The notes under the pieces: model-generated
The model's database searches: none
Seen by the model: the letters and a program-made list of their open reading frames with translations, nothing else
Told to the model about the DNA's origin: nothing
In this document: one piece after another, positions 1-10,754 of the stretch
Layout of the letters: the number at the start of each line of letters is the position of its first letter
Numbering within the stretch: the stretch's first letter is position 1
Made by a program: the position numbers and the translations under genes
Assembly: GCA_030998015.1 (NCBI GenBank)
Contig: JARWMV010000232.1
Span: forward strand, 2,790,001-2,854,000
DNA from: Ceratorhiza oryzae-sativae
Taxonomy: Eukaryota; Basidiomycota; Agaricomycetes; Cantharellales; Ceratobasidiaceae
Direction of reading: 5' to 3'
DNA: 64,000 nt

Positions 1-1602
1 CATTTATGCACGACTGAAGCTTGACCCCCTTTGGCCACCGCTACGGGAAAACGGCGCTCGTGTGGGCACCAGGTGGTGGATGAACGTTCGTCCCGCAACG
101 CTGTGAGGTCATCTCTGATTCGCCTAGGATGATTAGCGCTGTGATCGTAAAAAGTAACATATCCCAGACAAAGTTTGATAGACTAATCGTACACACGCAT
201 TATACCCACTCGCGGCACTAGTCCGAAGCCAACGCAATAGAACCCAGGAGTTCCTCATAAGCCACACTTTTTTCTCTCTCATTATTATCATCAGTGGCCG
301 CTAGCTCGAACATGATCATCCGAAGTCGTTTCTAATCACATGGCTGCACTATTTCCAGCTGTAGCCACTCCGTTTCTCCAAATGGTCGACTCATTTAGAC
401 GCCTAACCCTATCGGCGACCTTGTGCAGTCAGTTTCCCCACGGCTTACATGTACATCATCGATCGGCTATTCCCCCGTTATGATCCACACGCCCCTCGAC
501 TAGCGAGTCCCTATATGAGCTCTATTCGCTACTGATAAACAATAGAAAAAAAAAAGGACACTCCTAGTCACAATACCAACACGATGCGCCGAAAAAGGAA
601 AAAAGAGGATAAATCGATCGGCTTCGCGATCGAGCGTCCGACAAGCTCTAGTCGACCACGAGGCCGAAATGAAATGCGGCTCGTCCTACACTAGAGCAAG
701 AACGAAAACGCGGATCAAGCGCATGTGCGCCACGGTAGGGGTATACAATAAACGGTGCGGGTGGCTTTGGCCAAAAGTCTAGGCTGACCCATGCGTGTGT
801 GTGTGTGGTACCTGGATGATGGCTCGACGGGCCGAAGATGTGTAAATTGATTTATGCTGTTTAAGCTTTTGGGGGGATTGGCTAAGGGATAGGGGCGAGG
901 TGCCTCGGATGCCAAGGGGTGTGCAAATTGGACGATCGAGGGTCACGGAGGCAGGTGGTTCCGTGAAGGGGATGTTCGAGGCTGAAATGAGTGCGTGAAA
1001 ATGTTGGCCCCCTTTCTTAATTGTGCTGGAAAAAGGCCGCCGGAGACGTAATTAACTGGATTCGGTGGCTGCAGTATTCACATATGCAAATGGGGGGGGG
1101 GGCGGGATGCGCATACGGGGGGGGGGGGAGAGCTTGTGGCATTTCGCAATGCTGTCATATGCCTACGCCCATGTGGCAATTGTACCGAAATGATCGACCT
1201 TTCATCTCGTGGGTCGACTAGGGTCCGAATTTGGAGCTATTCTCTCGTTTTCGCAAGCAAGGCATTCATACACGTTTGTAGACAACATGGATCGGTTAGA
1301 GAAAAGCTACTTTTGAACACGCAAGGTTCCCGCTATAGTGGGCAATACATTGGTCTACAAAACACGTTAGTCAAACTTTTAGGAGAGAAGGTTATTCTTA
1401 CTCAAATCAATAATAGTCTTGCCATTGTTCGCCCCATACCCATCAAGGCGTTCACTAGGGTCGGACCAGCCGGTGGTATAACTACTTACCGGCATTTCAT
1501 GTACGTTCCGGTCCAAATCAAGCACACGCTGCAAGATCCACATACCCCCCCCGCTATTGTTTGACGGTCGAGTACGTACGCAGAGTGTAATGCACCCTAA
1601 AC
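1..1602. other. No recognisable gene
   Basis: I see no coding frame with recognisable protein family character on either strand. The stretch holds simple sequence only: a poly-A run near 545-556, a GT-rich microsatellite near 793-806, and two G runs near 1096-1130. The plus-strand frame at 1136-1564 has no domain that I recognise and lies across the 3' flank of the cyanovirin-like frame, so it is not called. Confidence 0.5.
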
Positions 1603-1869
1603 TTACTTGGGAGAACATGAAAGCATACTGCTATAGTTGGCGATACAGCGGTTTAGATCGATAGAAGACCACTTTGTCCTGCCACGGCCGTCTTTGCAGT
1701 TGGCGACCAGTCGGCTGTTCCCTTCCACGCAGTAGTTGCCGTACACATGCTCTCCGCACTCGAATCGCGCAATTCTCAGTGCATGGCTTGGCGATCCAAT
1801 TTGGAAAACCTCGAGACATATTTCATGGGGAGTATCGTCCACGGAGAGCAGCCCTGCTTGGCGCACCAA
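1603..1869 (-). CDS. Cyanovirin-N homology (CVNH) domain protein, partial or unresolved model
   Basis: The last 55 or so residues of this frame read like a fungal CVNH repeat: LVANCKDGRGRTKWSSIDLN followed by RCIANYSSML and a closing cysteine. The 'SSIDLN-x-CIAN' block is the family signature. CVNH proteins are small carbohydrate-binding lectins. The frame ends at a stop directly after SCSPK, but the same bases (AA|GTAAGT) also form a good splice donor, so a further exon toward 1500 is possible. The upstream end is open: there is no in-frame ATG before a stop, so a first exon, perhaps with a signal peptide, is missing from the model or lost. Family membership is an inference from motif spacing. 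This may be a gene fragment. Confidence 0.45.
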   Translation of the reverse strand: MVRQAGLLSVDDTPHEICLEVFQIGSPSHALRIARFECGEHVYGNYCVEGNSRLVANCKDGRGRTKWSSIDLNRCIANYSSMLSCSPK

Positions 1870-2555
1870 GATACGTCAAGCTCGGAGATGTCGGATTGAA
1901 TCCATCTGAACGTGAAACAAAATTCATGCGGATCTAATTTATAGAGCACTTGATCTGGTGTTCATGATCGGGTTGCTAGTTGTGAAAGGCTTATGCCATT
2001 GGAATCCATTGGGAACGCCAGGACCAAAGCACCTCAAATCTTCTTCCGCAAGTCGATCGAAAATACTCGGTATAAAGCCCATGGTCAACCAAGAAATTGC
2101 CAGGGGAATATAGCAATGCCTCTGCGGCCCACCTTCGACAATGATAGTTCGCATATACCTGGACGAAATGTGTTTCATAAGCGCAGCAGATGCGAACGAA
2201 TCCTTAAAATCGCTCCCAGTTACAAATGTAAGGAGCCGGCATTAGTTTGCCTTGGGTTTACGGATAGTGTCTAGTATTTTTCGATCATTCACCTGTTGCA
2301 CTTGTATTGTGCCACCCAAACCAGAGCCTGAAATGGATTATGAAAAAAATCCTGTTTCTGAATTAGCACGCTTTTCTCGCCACGAGGCGTTTCGATGAAG
2401 CCTTGCTTGCGCGGTCAATTAGGGAGCGGTACAAACAACATCACAGTACAAAGCCAGCGATGCACTACTAGAGCCTGTTGATTATAGTTACACAATGTCG
2501 AAATGTATATGCGAAAACACGAAGATCGAGGGTCTACCTTTCAGGTGAAAGAGTC
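1870..2555. other. Intergenic, no gene seen
   Basis: This stretch lies between the CVNH-like frame and the 3' end of the RMD1-like gene. Short frames on both strands show no recognisable protein family. The first exon of the CVNH-like gene could lie here, but I could not place it. Confidence 0.4.
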
Positions 2556-4566
2556 CTACGCATTCATCAATCTCTCCAACGCCAGAGTCCCTTCATGGAC
2601 AGAAGTATCCCGCAATGCCGATGCCGTTGCTGACCTGACGTTTGACTGGGAAACGTGAACGACCAGACGGGCCAATACCTCGCCTAGGTCCACCAGACAT
2701 GCTACAACAATAAGCCAAATAATGATCCATCTATAAAGTGGAAGAGTCAGTTGGAGTAAGAGGCATTGTAATAAGTACGTACGTTATACGGATCATCGCC
2801 CCGTTGTTAAGATGTTCATGGATGATGTCGAGCTGCATCAAGTCAGTCGTTAGATGCCTTTAGCTAAACTACAACACATCGATCACTCACCAAATCTGAA
2901 GCGACGCCCAATCTCTCATTCAGAACTTGAACTCGAGGCTCAATTTCAAAATAGTCACGAGTGGCGTCATAGAGTGCTTTCAAGCTTGCCTCCGACCAGA
3001 ACAACTCGGGTGTATCTAAAACATTTGAAACGAGATTGACGTCCCGTCGAAGTTTGAATAACCGGCCAGTGAGTTTCAGAGCTTCGCCTCGTCGCAATAC
3101 GAGCTTTCCAGAGTGGGCCAGCTGTTTCGGGATGCCCAGTACAGAGGGAGCGAGTAGAACGACTTGGGCAATCGACTCGTAATGAGCAAGCAGGGTCGAC
3201 TGGGCGAGAGCGTAGGCGAGAGAGAGTTTTAGGAGGTGAGAAGATGATTTAAAAGCTGGTAGCCAGTAGTTAGTAATGAAGCAACCAGCTGGTTCTGTTA
3301 CTAACTGAAAAAGTCGTTATAAATCCTCGGAGATGGGGCTGCTGGGTCATACTGCAACCAGGTCATATCAGCCTAGTTCGAGATATGGGCTCGCAAACTA
3401 ACCTCATAGTGGCATTCTTCAGTTTCCCAGTCATCCTCTGCTCGGCGCCCCTGAAGAATTCCAGCGTTGTGCAAATCATCTAATATATCTCGCTCTTGAC
3501 TCTCCTCAAGACCGTAAAAGACAGCGACCCCTGGATCCAAGATTGATCAACGTTGCCGACCTGAATGCCTATTGTACTTACCGTAGTCAAAGAACACGAC
3601 TTCTGCAAAGTTATCTTCATCGCTGGGGCGCCATTGATCAGAGTTATCTCTCGGTAGAAAGCCTTCATGACTCTCTTGTTTGTGAGGTTTTCGCGAGTTG
3701 GGTGGTGAGGAAGCAATGTAGCCGCCACCCTCAAGGGAATAAGGTTGGCCAGGTGATCCCGCGACGAAATATGTTCCGTCATAGCCATACTCTTCTGCCT
3801 CTGACATTTTCGATTGAATCGACTTCCCTCCTGGCGACTTGACGGCCGGAGAGGATCTGACATTGACATGTTGGCCATAGCCGGGGAGCAAGGGAAGGTG
3901 ATAGACCTGCAGTACATTTAGATCACAGACCACAAGAAAAACTAGAATAAACTCACCGCGTAGACAGCCTCATCAAATACACGGGGCGCCACTCCATGTT
4001 CACGCTTAAGGAACGCCGAAAGCAGCTTCATTCGAAACCCCTGAGCGACACAATAAGCCGTTAGGCGCTTGTATCCTGCCCTTTGCCTTTGCTCCTTGCT
4101 CATTCGCTCTCCCTCACTTCTGCCTTCACCAGCTGAAGTACTAGGTCCCTCGCCATCCGTTACTGGTTCGCGGGACGGCGGAAGAGGTTGAATTTGGACG
4201 GCCGAAGGGAGAACGACGAGCTTTTGCGAGGTTTTAGACGTCCTCTGGGGTTTGCTTCCTGCAGAGATTGGTAGTGATGTCGCCGCCCTTCGAGGGGTAT
4301 AGGCTTTGGTTTCGGGTATAGGAGGAAGGTGGAAACCCGCAACCGGCCTAAACCGGCCATTGGGGTCGACGGTTTCCTTTGAGGAGCGGGTCTACTCGCC
4401 ATTTTGCGAACTTTTCTGGACCGTAAATAATGTGATTGGCGCACGGATGGATGTGACTTACGTCTGTGGTTGCGGATGGTAAGAAAGAAGGAAATGACGT
4501 TGGTAGTTGCCAGGGTCGTGAGTAGCACCAAAGCAAAGCACTGCCACTGGGGTCGCGTCTCCCCAA
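2556..4566 (-). CDS. RMD1: RMD1/SIF2-type membrane protein (DUF155 family)
   Basis: Minus-strand gene of at least seven exons. The conserved DUF155 core can be read through the splice sites: RMKLLSAFLKREHGV, then VAVFYGLEESQERDIL, a tyrosine- and acid-rich piece ending YDPAAPSPRIYNDFF, then the hallmark KLTGRLFKLRRDVNLVSNVL followed by DTPELFWSEASLKALYD. The last exon gives a hydrophobic segment (WIIIWLIVVACLV) as a C-terminal membrane anchor, then a short tail and stop at 2556. Introns at 3907-3956 and near 3540-3580 have GTGAGT/GTAAGT donors and CAG acceptors. Yeast Rmd1 and human RMND1 belong to this family; RMND1 acts in mitochondrial translation, and the cytosolic Rmd1 group is linked to sporulation. 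The N-terminus is unresolved: the good frame is clear from about 4395 downward, but the start exon (4400-4590) could be spliced in more than one way. Divergent from LSM8, whose ATG is at 4594. Confidence 0.88.
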
Positions 4567-4593
4567 CTCGCCAACGACATCTGCGTCACCGCA

Positions 4594-5063
4594 ATGTCAA
4601 GTCTTCAGGGCTATGTCGACCGTAAGTAGAGTAAATAAACCATACATAACGAAACTAACATATTATAGGCAAAGTTCTCCTCGTACTTCAGGATGGACGA
4701 GCTATCGTCGTGAGTGGCCGCTGCGCTTAACCCTCATAGGGCTATGCTGAACTTACGCGCAGCTTATATGTCCTGTTAATTCTTGTCCGTACAGGGAACT
4801 CTAGTCGGATTTGATCAAAAATCAAATGTTGCCCTCTCTGATTCCGTCGAAAGAATATATAGTGCGGAGGAGGTGTCGAGGAAGTGCCACTGGGTTTATA
4901 CCTTGTCAAAGGCGATATGATGTGAGTGGATCACGAAGAAAAAAACATGTACCTAACCGCGCAATGATTCAGAATCCTAATAGGCGAGATCGACCAGGCT
5001 ATTGACTCCGCGACCGACCTATCGACAATCCGAGCAGAGCCTCTGCCTGCCATTCATTATTGA
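4594..5063 (+). CDS. LSM8: U6 snRNA-associated Sm-like protein LSm8
   Basis: Four exons: 4594-4621, 4669-4709, 4795-4921 and 4973-5063. The product is about 95 residues, the usual LSm8 length. It starts MSSLQGYVDRKVLLVLQDGR, has the Sm1 motif (GTLVGFDQKSN) and Sm2-type block (GLYLVKGDMIILIGEID), and ends with the LSm8-specific tail RAEPLPAIHY. LSm8 distinguishes the nuclear LSm2-8 ring, which binds the U6 snRNA 3' end in the spliceosome, from the cytoplasmic LSm1-7 ring. One oddity: in exon 3 near 4867-4880 the frame slips by one base between 'RIYSAEE' and 'GVEEVPLGL'. One G appears to be missing from a G-rich run, making the summed exons 287 nt. Because LSm8 is essential or nearly so in fungi, a base-call error is the simplest reading. 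Confidence 0.9.
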
Positions 5064-5789
5064 CCAAATCCTCGCGAGACAGAGCCGTCGAGCACTGGCG
5101 AGAATCGATTCACGCGCCACTATAGGAAAGTACGCATTGCTCTTGGACTACGGTTCTGTCTGCGGGACCAATGTACGTTTGTGGAGAACGGAATCATTAA
5201 TTATTTTCTTTATCAACCCATTATGGAACCAAGTTTGCCCGAGTTTAATTGCAAACCCTCCAAAGTGTGAACTCATGCACTGGTGGTCTAGCGCCTCAAT
5301 GACCAATAACCGCTTTGATCTTACAGTTGAATTAAATCTCTCGCTCATACTCCTACCGTCAGGGTATATTCGGGACATCTATTGAAAATTTTAGGTGGAC
5401 TACTTAGGAAATAGACAGGCAAGTAGCTACGCATGGCGATTTGGCCAAAAGGAGATATACTGTGCGAGCTCGTCTACTGTTTTGATGAGTTTGGTTTGAG
5501 CAACATTTCTAATATATGCAGGTGGCTCCCTTGGTGGATTTAAGAGAGTGGACGAGTATCTCCTGCCCACCTGGTTTAGCCATAGGCCAGAATACCTCGC
5601 CGGCATATGCGTCTTATCCACTCATCAATCTCTAGTAGCTGTCCCATCCCCTTTCTTCCTGTCAATTGTTTCACGATCTCGGGCTATTCAAGGTTACTTC
5701 GTGAACCGCTACGAGTTGTCCTTCTTTCCGCCCACTTGGCTGAATATGGTCGTATGGGGTGACATGGGCTCCTACAGCTTTCGCTAGGA
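5064..5789. other. Intergenic, no gene seen
   Basis: This is the 3' flank of LSM8 toward the MDR pseudogene cluster. Plus-strand frames continuing from LSM8 are other-frame shadows. The minus-strand frame at 5427-5621 has no recognisable domain. It may hold further eroded MDR sequence, but I cannot show that. Confidence 0.4.
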
Positions 5790-6330
5790 CATTCCAATAG
5801 CCGGCGCACCACCACTACCTAACACAGGAGCAGGCTGTCTTTAGTAGCGGGCTTGTTTTTGAGGACATTCGGGGTACTGGCTACCGTACAAAGGATTGTG
5901 ATGGCTCCTTCATTAAGGGTGAGAGGCAGCGTCACCCCGAAAAACTCTCCTAGGACAAATGAGTATGTTTGCGCTAGGTTAACATAGAACCTGCTTACTG
6001 GTACCAGGTCAGTGACCCCGAAAACCTGGCACCCAACACAGGAACATATTCGCCCCGTAACAAGCCGCTGTTAAGGCTGGGTAGGGAGATGGATGTGTTT
6101 TATGACTTACCTGGATTCTCCAGCGAACCATTCCCCCAAGAGAAGTGAGTAGATGTGGTCTCCAATCTTCCAGTTCGCCGCACCCTCCCGAATTGTAGCG
6201 ATACTAAAGGCATTATTAGACCTTGATGTCAGTCTCTGTTTGTCTGGGGCTATGTCAAGAGAGTCAAGATCGTTCCTCTGACTTAACCGTGCGGTGAAAG
6301 CTTGTGAGTTTTCTTGGGTAGTCATTATTT
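5790..6330 (-). pseudogene. Zinc-type alcohol dehydrogenase (MDR) remnant, copy C
   Basis: Two short tracts recall the medium-chain dehydrogenase/reductase family. 'REGAANWKIGDHIYSLLLGE' at about 6120-6180 matches the usual 'GEGVxxWKxGDRV' strand of the catalytic domain. 'LTLNEGAITILCTVAST' near 5905-5955 matches 'LSYEEGATLPCAAVTA' at the start of the cofactor domain. Stop codons and frame changes lie between them, and no start, Rossmann glycine motif or C-terminus is preserved. Judging by its neighbours (copies A and B) it is the most decayed of three copies, all on the minus strand. Confidence 0.55.
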
Positions 6331-6633
6331 TCTCAGCATTTTCTGGTTCCGCCATAAGATTAGACTAAATCGATAACGTCGTGGGGCGTGTAGAAGTCCA
6401 TGCAAGTGGTATCATCGTGTTGTAAGGGTCATGACTGAGCCAGCAGAAGCGAGCACGAATCATGCCCGAGCCAGCAAAATGGGCCGTTCACCCGAATACA
6501 GGCGAGAATAGAGAGTGGAGGAAGGCGGAGTTAGCGACGGCCCAGTGCTTCACAATCGTTCTGTGTTTGTTTCAGTCCGATGGAACGTTGGTAATTGCCT
6601 ATATGGTACTGTCGATACTAATCAATCTTGATT

Positions 6634-8010
6634 ACAATCTTTCCGAAGTGTGAACCCTTCAGCTGTTGATCCAAAGCGCCAATTGCTTCAGTCCAGCCAA
6701 AGACTCGGTCGTGAGCGGTTTGATTCTGTGCTCCTCAATGAAGCTATCAAGCCTCCAAGCCATTTCTTCGCTTCCAACCAATAATCTAGACAGCAGGGCT
6801 ATCCAATTAGTCCTGAGAGCCAGGCCTAATAGCGCGACGCTTACTGTGACCTGACCAAAGAGGAGCAAAGTAGCTAAGTCGCTGATGCTTTCATCGGGTT
6901 TAGCCCCTGCAGCGACTGCTGTAATGACATGCACTATTACATCCCTTTTAATCGACTCGATTGAGTGGATAAGAGTACACTGTCCCCCTATTCAGGTGGA
7001 GATATATGAATTTTGTTTCTAAGCTGGCGGGGCCACTCACCAACTTGTAAAACGTGGTCAACACCTTCTCCCCCCGTAAGTTGCCCAACTTTGTCCGACC
7101 AATTGGGAGTCTCTTGGTAGTTAATAATCTCGTCGACCTGACCGATTTGTATTTTTTTGCTTTCTACTTGCTTGAAGTTGTAGCAATGACGCACGTACCA
7201 ACAGCCTTAGCCAATCATGCTCCAAATACGGAGACCACCAGTACCCAAGATAAGAACAGTCGAGTACTTCATAGTGGAGCCTTTTCAAATGGACCATGCC
7301 AGGCGGTGACAGCAGCGCACAGGAGAGTGACTCCTTCCTCGTAGGTTAAATGCTTTGGGATTGGAAGTAGAATGTCTGCGCGGAAAATCCAAGTGGAAGG
7401 TGCATGCATGCCCCAAACCGATCGTGAAAGAACACATACCGGTACCGGGCTAAAATTCGCGGCACCTGTGCACCAAGTGAAGTTCCGATATATGGGGTCT
7501 GTTAGTAGTGTCACCTATTTGGTACAAGCTTACTACTATATCAAATTACTCGCCTTGATTGGTCCAGGCAGCCAGTCTTCAAAGAACGGAGAGTGAATTG
7601 ATCCCCCTCCTTCCACTCGGATTCGCTTCTCCGATTGCAACTATCTCGCCTGCACAGTCACATCCAAAATTAGACCTTGGCCGTTCGGGACCGATGGAGT
7701 ATGATCCTGGCTATGTCCCCGGCTAATCATGATATCCTGCAGTGAGTTTCAGTAACATCATTCTATGCCATATAACTCGCGCACTCTGTGGAAACCACGC
7801 ATTGTGAAAGGTAGTCCCCCAAGGACGCATATAGTCTTGTTCACCTGAAATTGAAGGACGCGGCATGGAGCTTGACCAACACTTCTTCTTTCCGGAGAGG
7901 TGTAATCTCGACATCACGATCCTCAAGGCTCTTGTGCCCCTTCCAAGTCTTCTGGTCGATGGGGAGGCGCTAAGGCTTTACGACAGACGGAATAGTCAGC
8001 GTACTATGGA
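6634..8010 (-). pseudogene. NAD(P)-dependent zinc-type alcohol dehydrogenase (MDR) pseudogene, copy B
   Basis: Reading down the minus strand, the family landmarks appear in order but in shifting frames. The N-terminal beta strand is 'EEVLVKLHAASFNF' (about 7850). The cofactor-domain entry is 'LPIPKHLTYEEGVTLLCAAV' (about 7320-7370), followed by the Rossmann turn 'VLILGTGG'. Next come 'DEIINYQETPNWSDKVGQL' and 'GGEGVDHVLQVG' (about 7060-7130), then 'SRLLVGSEEMAWRLDSFIEE' and the typical C-terminus 'HFGKIVIKID' ending at 6634. Several stops interrupt otherwise good sequence, including a TAG where a CAG codon is expected and a TGA in the Rossmann helix. One-base slips occur as well, for example near 6700. 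The family oxidises or reduces alcohols and quinones with NAD(P)H. The number of lesions makes this a true pseudogene rather than a base-call problem. Confidence 0.75.
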
Positions 8011-8278
8011 CTCGCTAGAGAGATACTTGACCATGGCGTCCTGGAAGTGAGGGTATACACGGTTGTTGGCATCATTGGCAAAAATTGCGAGCAAAATGCG
8101 TCGTGGGATCTGCTATGACATGCTCAGTACCCATCGATAGAACGATTCATGACTGGGAAACGCCGTAAGCCTGCGAGCTTCCTGTGAGCTCGGCGCTTGT
8201 CTCGGGTGATGATCATTTTCTCACATTCGATTTACGCAGACTACCAGCCGGAGATCGTTGGCATTTATTGGAGAGTTT

Positions 8279-9329
8279 ATGGAAGACATTTTTTCGGATT
8301 CTTTCGGTATTCTGGGAGAGCATCAAGCAGATCCGAATGAGGCTGGATTGGTTCGATACGGGCAACTTAATCTGTCGGTCTCAGCAAAGGTGAATCGCAG
8401 TGATGTACAGGATACTTCCCTGCACTAACATTCAAGTGAATTAGGAAGGAAAGGCAAGAATAATCACCTATTCAACTCAGTTTATGCAAAACAATTTATT
8501 ATATAGGCTACAACGCTCCTTGCTGACGCCCTCTTCTCTCCATCGTTGTTTCTAGCAGAGCAGATAGAGTTAGGCAGGTTAAGCCTAGGGGGCAGAAAAG
8601 GTAAGAAAATCAATAATTGGTTTACTTATCCCTGACATCTGTTGAATCACCTCGATGCTCGTAGTACTTGAATTAGGTTCAGGAGCGGCATTGCCTTTGC
8701 TCCTTGCCTCCACCCTCGATCCTCCACCCTCGATCATCACGGTAAGTACTTTTTAAATAGATTTCAAAGCTCTTTTTGAGTCGTCTCTAAGCTATCAGAT
8801 TACCCAGACGAAACTATACTAGGCAATTTGCATAAAAATGTTGCAGCCAACAGGTCGCTCGTTCGACCAGAGTGCCAAGTCAATGCTGTGGGCTATGCAT
8901 GGGGGACTGATGCGACGCATCTTCTGTAAGCCACGAGCCTCTACCCCAGCGATTATTATCGATAATGGGTAACCCAGATCCTACCTTCCTCCGCCAAGCG
9001 TAGGCTATGATACTCTTATTCTCTCGGATCTGCTGCACTTTGATTCATCTCACTCAGATATTCTCTTGACGGTGACCCAGACACTCGCTCGTCACCCTAA
9101 TGCACGTATCTACGTGGCTGCAGGACTCTATACGCGCGAGTCTATTCGGCAATCGTTCTTGATAGCCGGGGAAGAGGTTGGATTGGCATGGTCACCAATA
9201 CCGAATGATGGGATTTGGGAGGGTCAGCGGAAGATTTCATCCGATGGTGTGGTGTGGTCCCAAGAGGATTTGAACGCCCGCAAGGCGAATGTGGTAGCTT
9301 GGGTCGGATATTGGAAGTCAAGCAGCTAG
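8279..9329 (+). CDS. Nnt1/EFM7-type S-adenosylmethionine-dependent methyltransferase (Methyltransf_16)
   Basis: About five exons. The chosen start at 8279 gives MEDIFSDSFGILGEHQ, and 'xEDIFxxSxxxL' is the usual N-terminus of the fungal Nnt1-like group. Later exons give 'LADALFSPSLFLAEQIELG', the SAM-binding motif I 'VLELGSGAALPLLLAS', the post-I 'DYPDETILGNLHKNVAAN', and the motif 'YDTLILSDLLHFDSSH' before a C-terminal half that ends WVGYWKSSS. Introns near 8390, 8602, 8741-8799 and 8929-8980 have normal borders. Relatives include yeast Efm7/Nnt1, a protein N-methyltransferase acting on eEF1A (earlier named nicotinamide N-methyltransferase). The substrate here is unknown. The gene looks intact although it sits between MDR pseudogenes on the opposite strand. 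Confidence 0.82.
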
Positions 9330-9374
9330 ATATTTGCGTCGCGTGTAATTGTATATTTATTATCGAACAGGAAT

Positions 9375-10135
9375 CTAGTCGATTTTCACAACCGCTTTCT
9401 CGAAGTGAGCCCCTGTAGCTAGATAGCCAAAGGCCTCGATTTCCGGCTCCCAACCAAACACTTTCGAACTACTGGCTCGACCTTGTGCTTTTATATGGAG
9501 TCTACCAGCCTTTGGAGAATATCTACGCTCCCTACCGCCTGTCGGTGAATCTATTGATAGTGTTAGCGACAATTAGTGTCATAGTCCAGACGATGAGCAC
9601 TGATTTATTCTCAATTTCATATATATATATTATTTTCTTGCCTTTTCTGGGTTTTGGACAAGCCCTGTTCATTCAGATAGGAGCAGATTCAAAGAGGCAT
9701 ACCCAAGCCGTGACTCCAGCACAAGGGAGTGCGGAGGCCTACTCGTATGAGAGGTGGGAGGGAATGTGAACTAGATAGTCTGCACGGAATATACTTAAAT
9801 AGACGTGAGACCGGGACTAACCATGGCGGAGTTTCGACGAACCAGTATTGAACTAGACAGCCTGAGACACCACCCCCTAGTGCAGCGTGAATATCTTGCG
9901 GCTATTGTGGACTGTGCTGCGTCAAGTTTCGTCTTATATATGCGCACCAGACTCACTTTGAAGCTTCCGGATCGCCAAGATTCAGCAAAGGCTCCCACAA
10001 CACGATCTCCTTGTTTCCATTCTGTGACCCCCTTGCCAATGGCAATGACTTCACCGGCACCATCCGAGGTAAGAATATGACCCTGAACGTCCAGTCCTGA
10101 CGAAAATGGGGTTGTGTAGAGGTTTCGATGTGTCC
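9375..10135 (-). pseudogene. Zinc-type alcohol dehydrogenase (MDR) pseudogene, copy A, internally deleted
   Basis: The N-terminal catalytic domain is well preserved: 'HILTSDGAGEVIAIGKGV' followed by 'TEWKQGDRVVGAFAESW' at about 9970-10090. An intron follows, then 'ALGGGVSGCLVQYWFVETPP'. The C-terminus 'GWEPEIEAFGYLATGAHFEK' plus AVVKID is intact, ending at 9375. The cofactor-binding centre between them is largely missing: the roughly 300 bp at 9500-9800 cannot hold the Rossmann fold, and the glycine motif is absent. The copy therefore cannot make a working dehydrogenase. Same strand and family as copies B and C. Confidence 0.7.
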
Positions 10136-10754
10136 TAATATCCTATACCGCCAAAAGTCAGGCCTGCAAAACTATGCCAAATGTGATCTTTCTTGCTCTG
10201 AATTTCTGGTTTAGCATATTTGGTGGTACGAATCGACAAATACGCACCTATTGTTCAAGCTTGAAGCATGAAGCTTCACCGGTACTTCCCCCTTTCCTGG
10301 ACGCGAGAGCTTCGCCTCACGAAGACGAAGAGAGTAATAGTCGACCCATGCAGCTTGGTCAAGTGGAAGACTCTAGAGTTAAACGGAGGAAGGGAGAGAC
10401 ATTGTTAAAATCGAGACGATAGAAAGGATGCTTCTACCTTTCACTCGGGAGCGTTGTCTTTGTGGGCCTTCTCACTCCGAGTTTACTTGCTCCAACAGTG
10501 GATTCACAGCCCGTGGCTGATTGTTGCGGGAACAGTATCGGAGAACAGCAGGGCCATCAACTGCGCGGGAGTTGTCGACATGGGTTTAATCTAGCCAAGT
10601 GTCAAAGCAGGGAGCGCGGGCGTATGAGAGCATAACAGCTCCGCACCAGAGCATAACGGCTTGGTGGTGGCAAATCCCAGATGTACAAACAACGCGTCAA
10701 CACCGATCGCTGACACAATCACTCCGATCCTTCACGTCTCCACCACAACACACG
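10136..10754. other. Upstream region of MSH6, no separate gene seen
   Basis: This stretch holds the promoter and 5' leader of MSH6. A reading frame runs into MSH6 from further upstream (about 10599), but it has no family similarity before the ATG at 10755. The 82-codon plus frame at 10174-10422 has no recognisable features. Confidence 0.45.

Noticed and set aside
1136..1564. 142-codon plus-strand frame
   Set aside because: No family similarity, no ATG context or introns, and it runs antisense to the flank of the CVNH-like frame.
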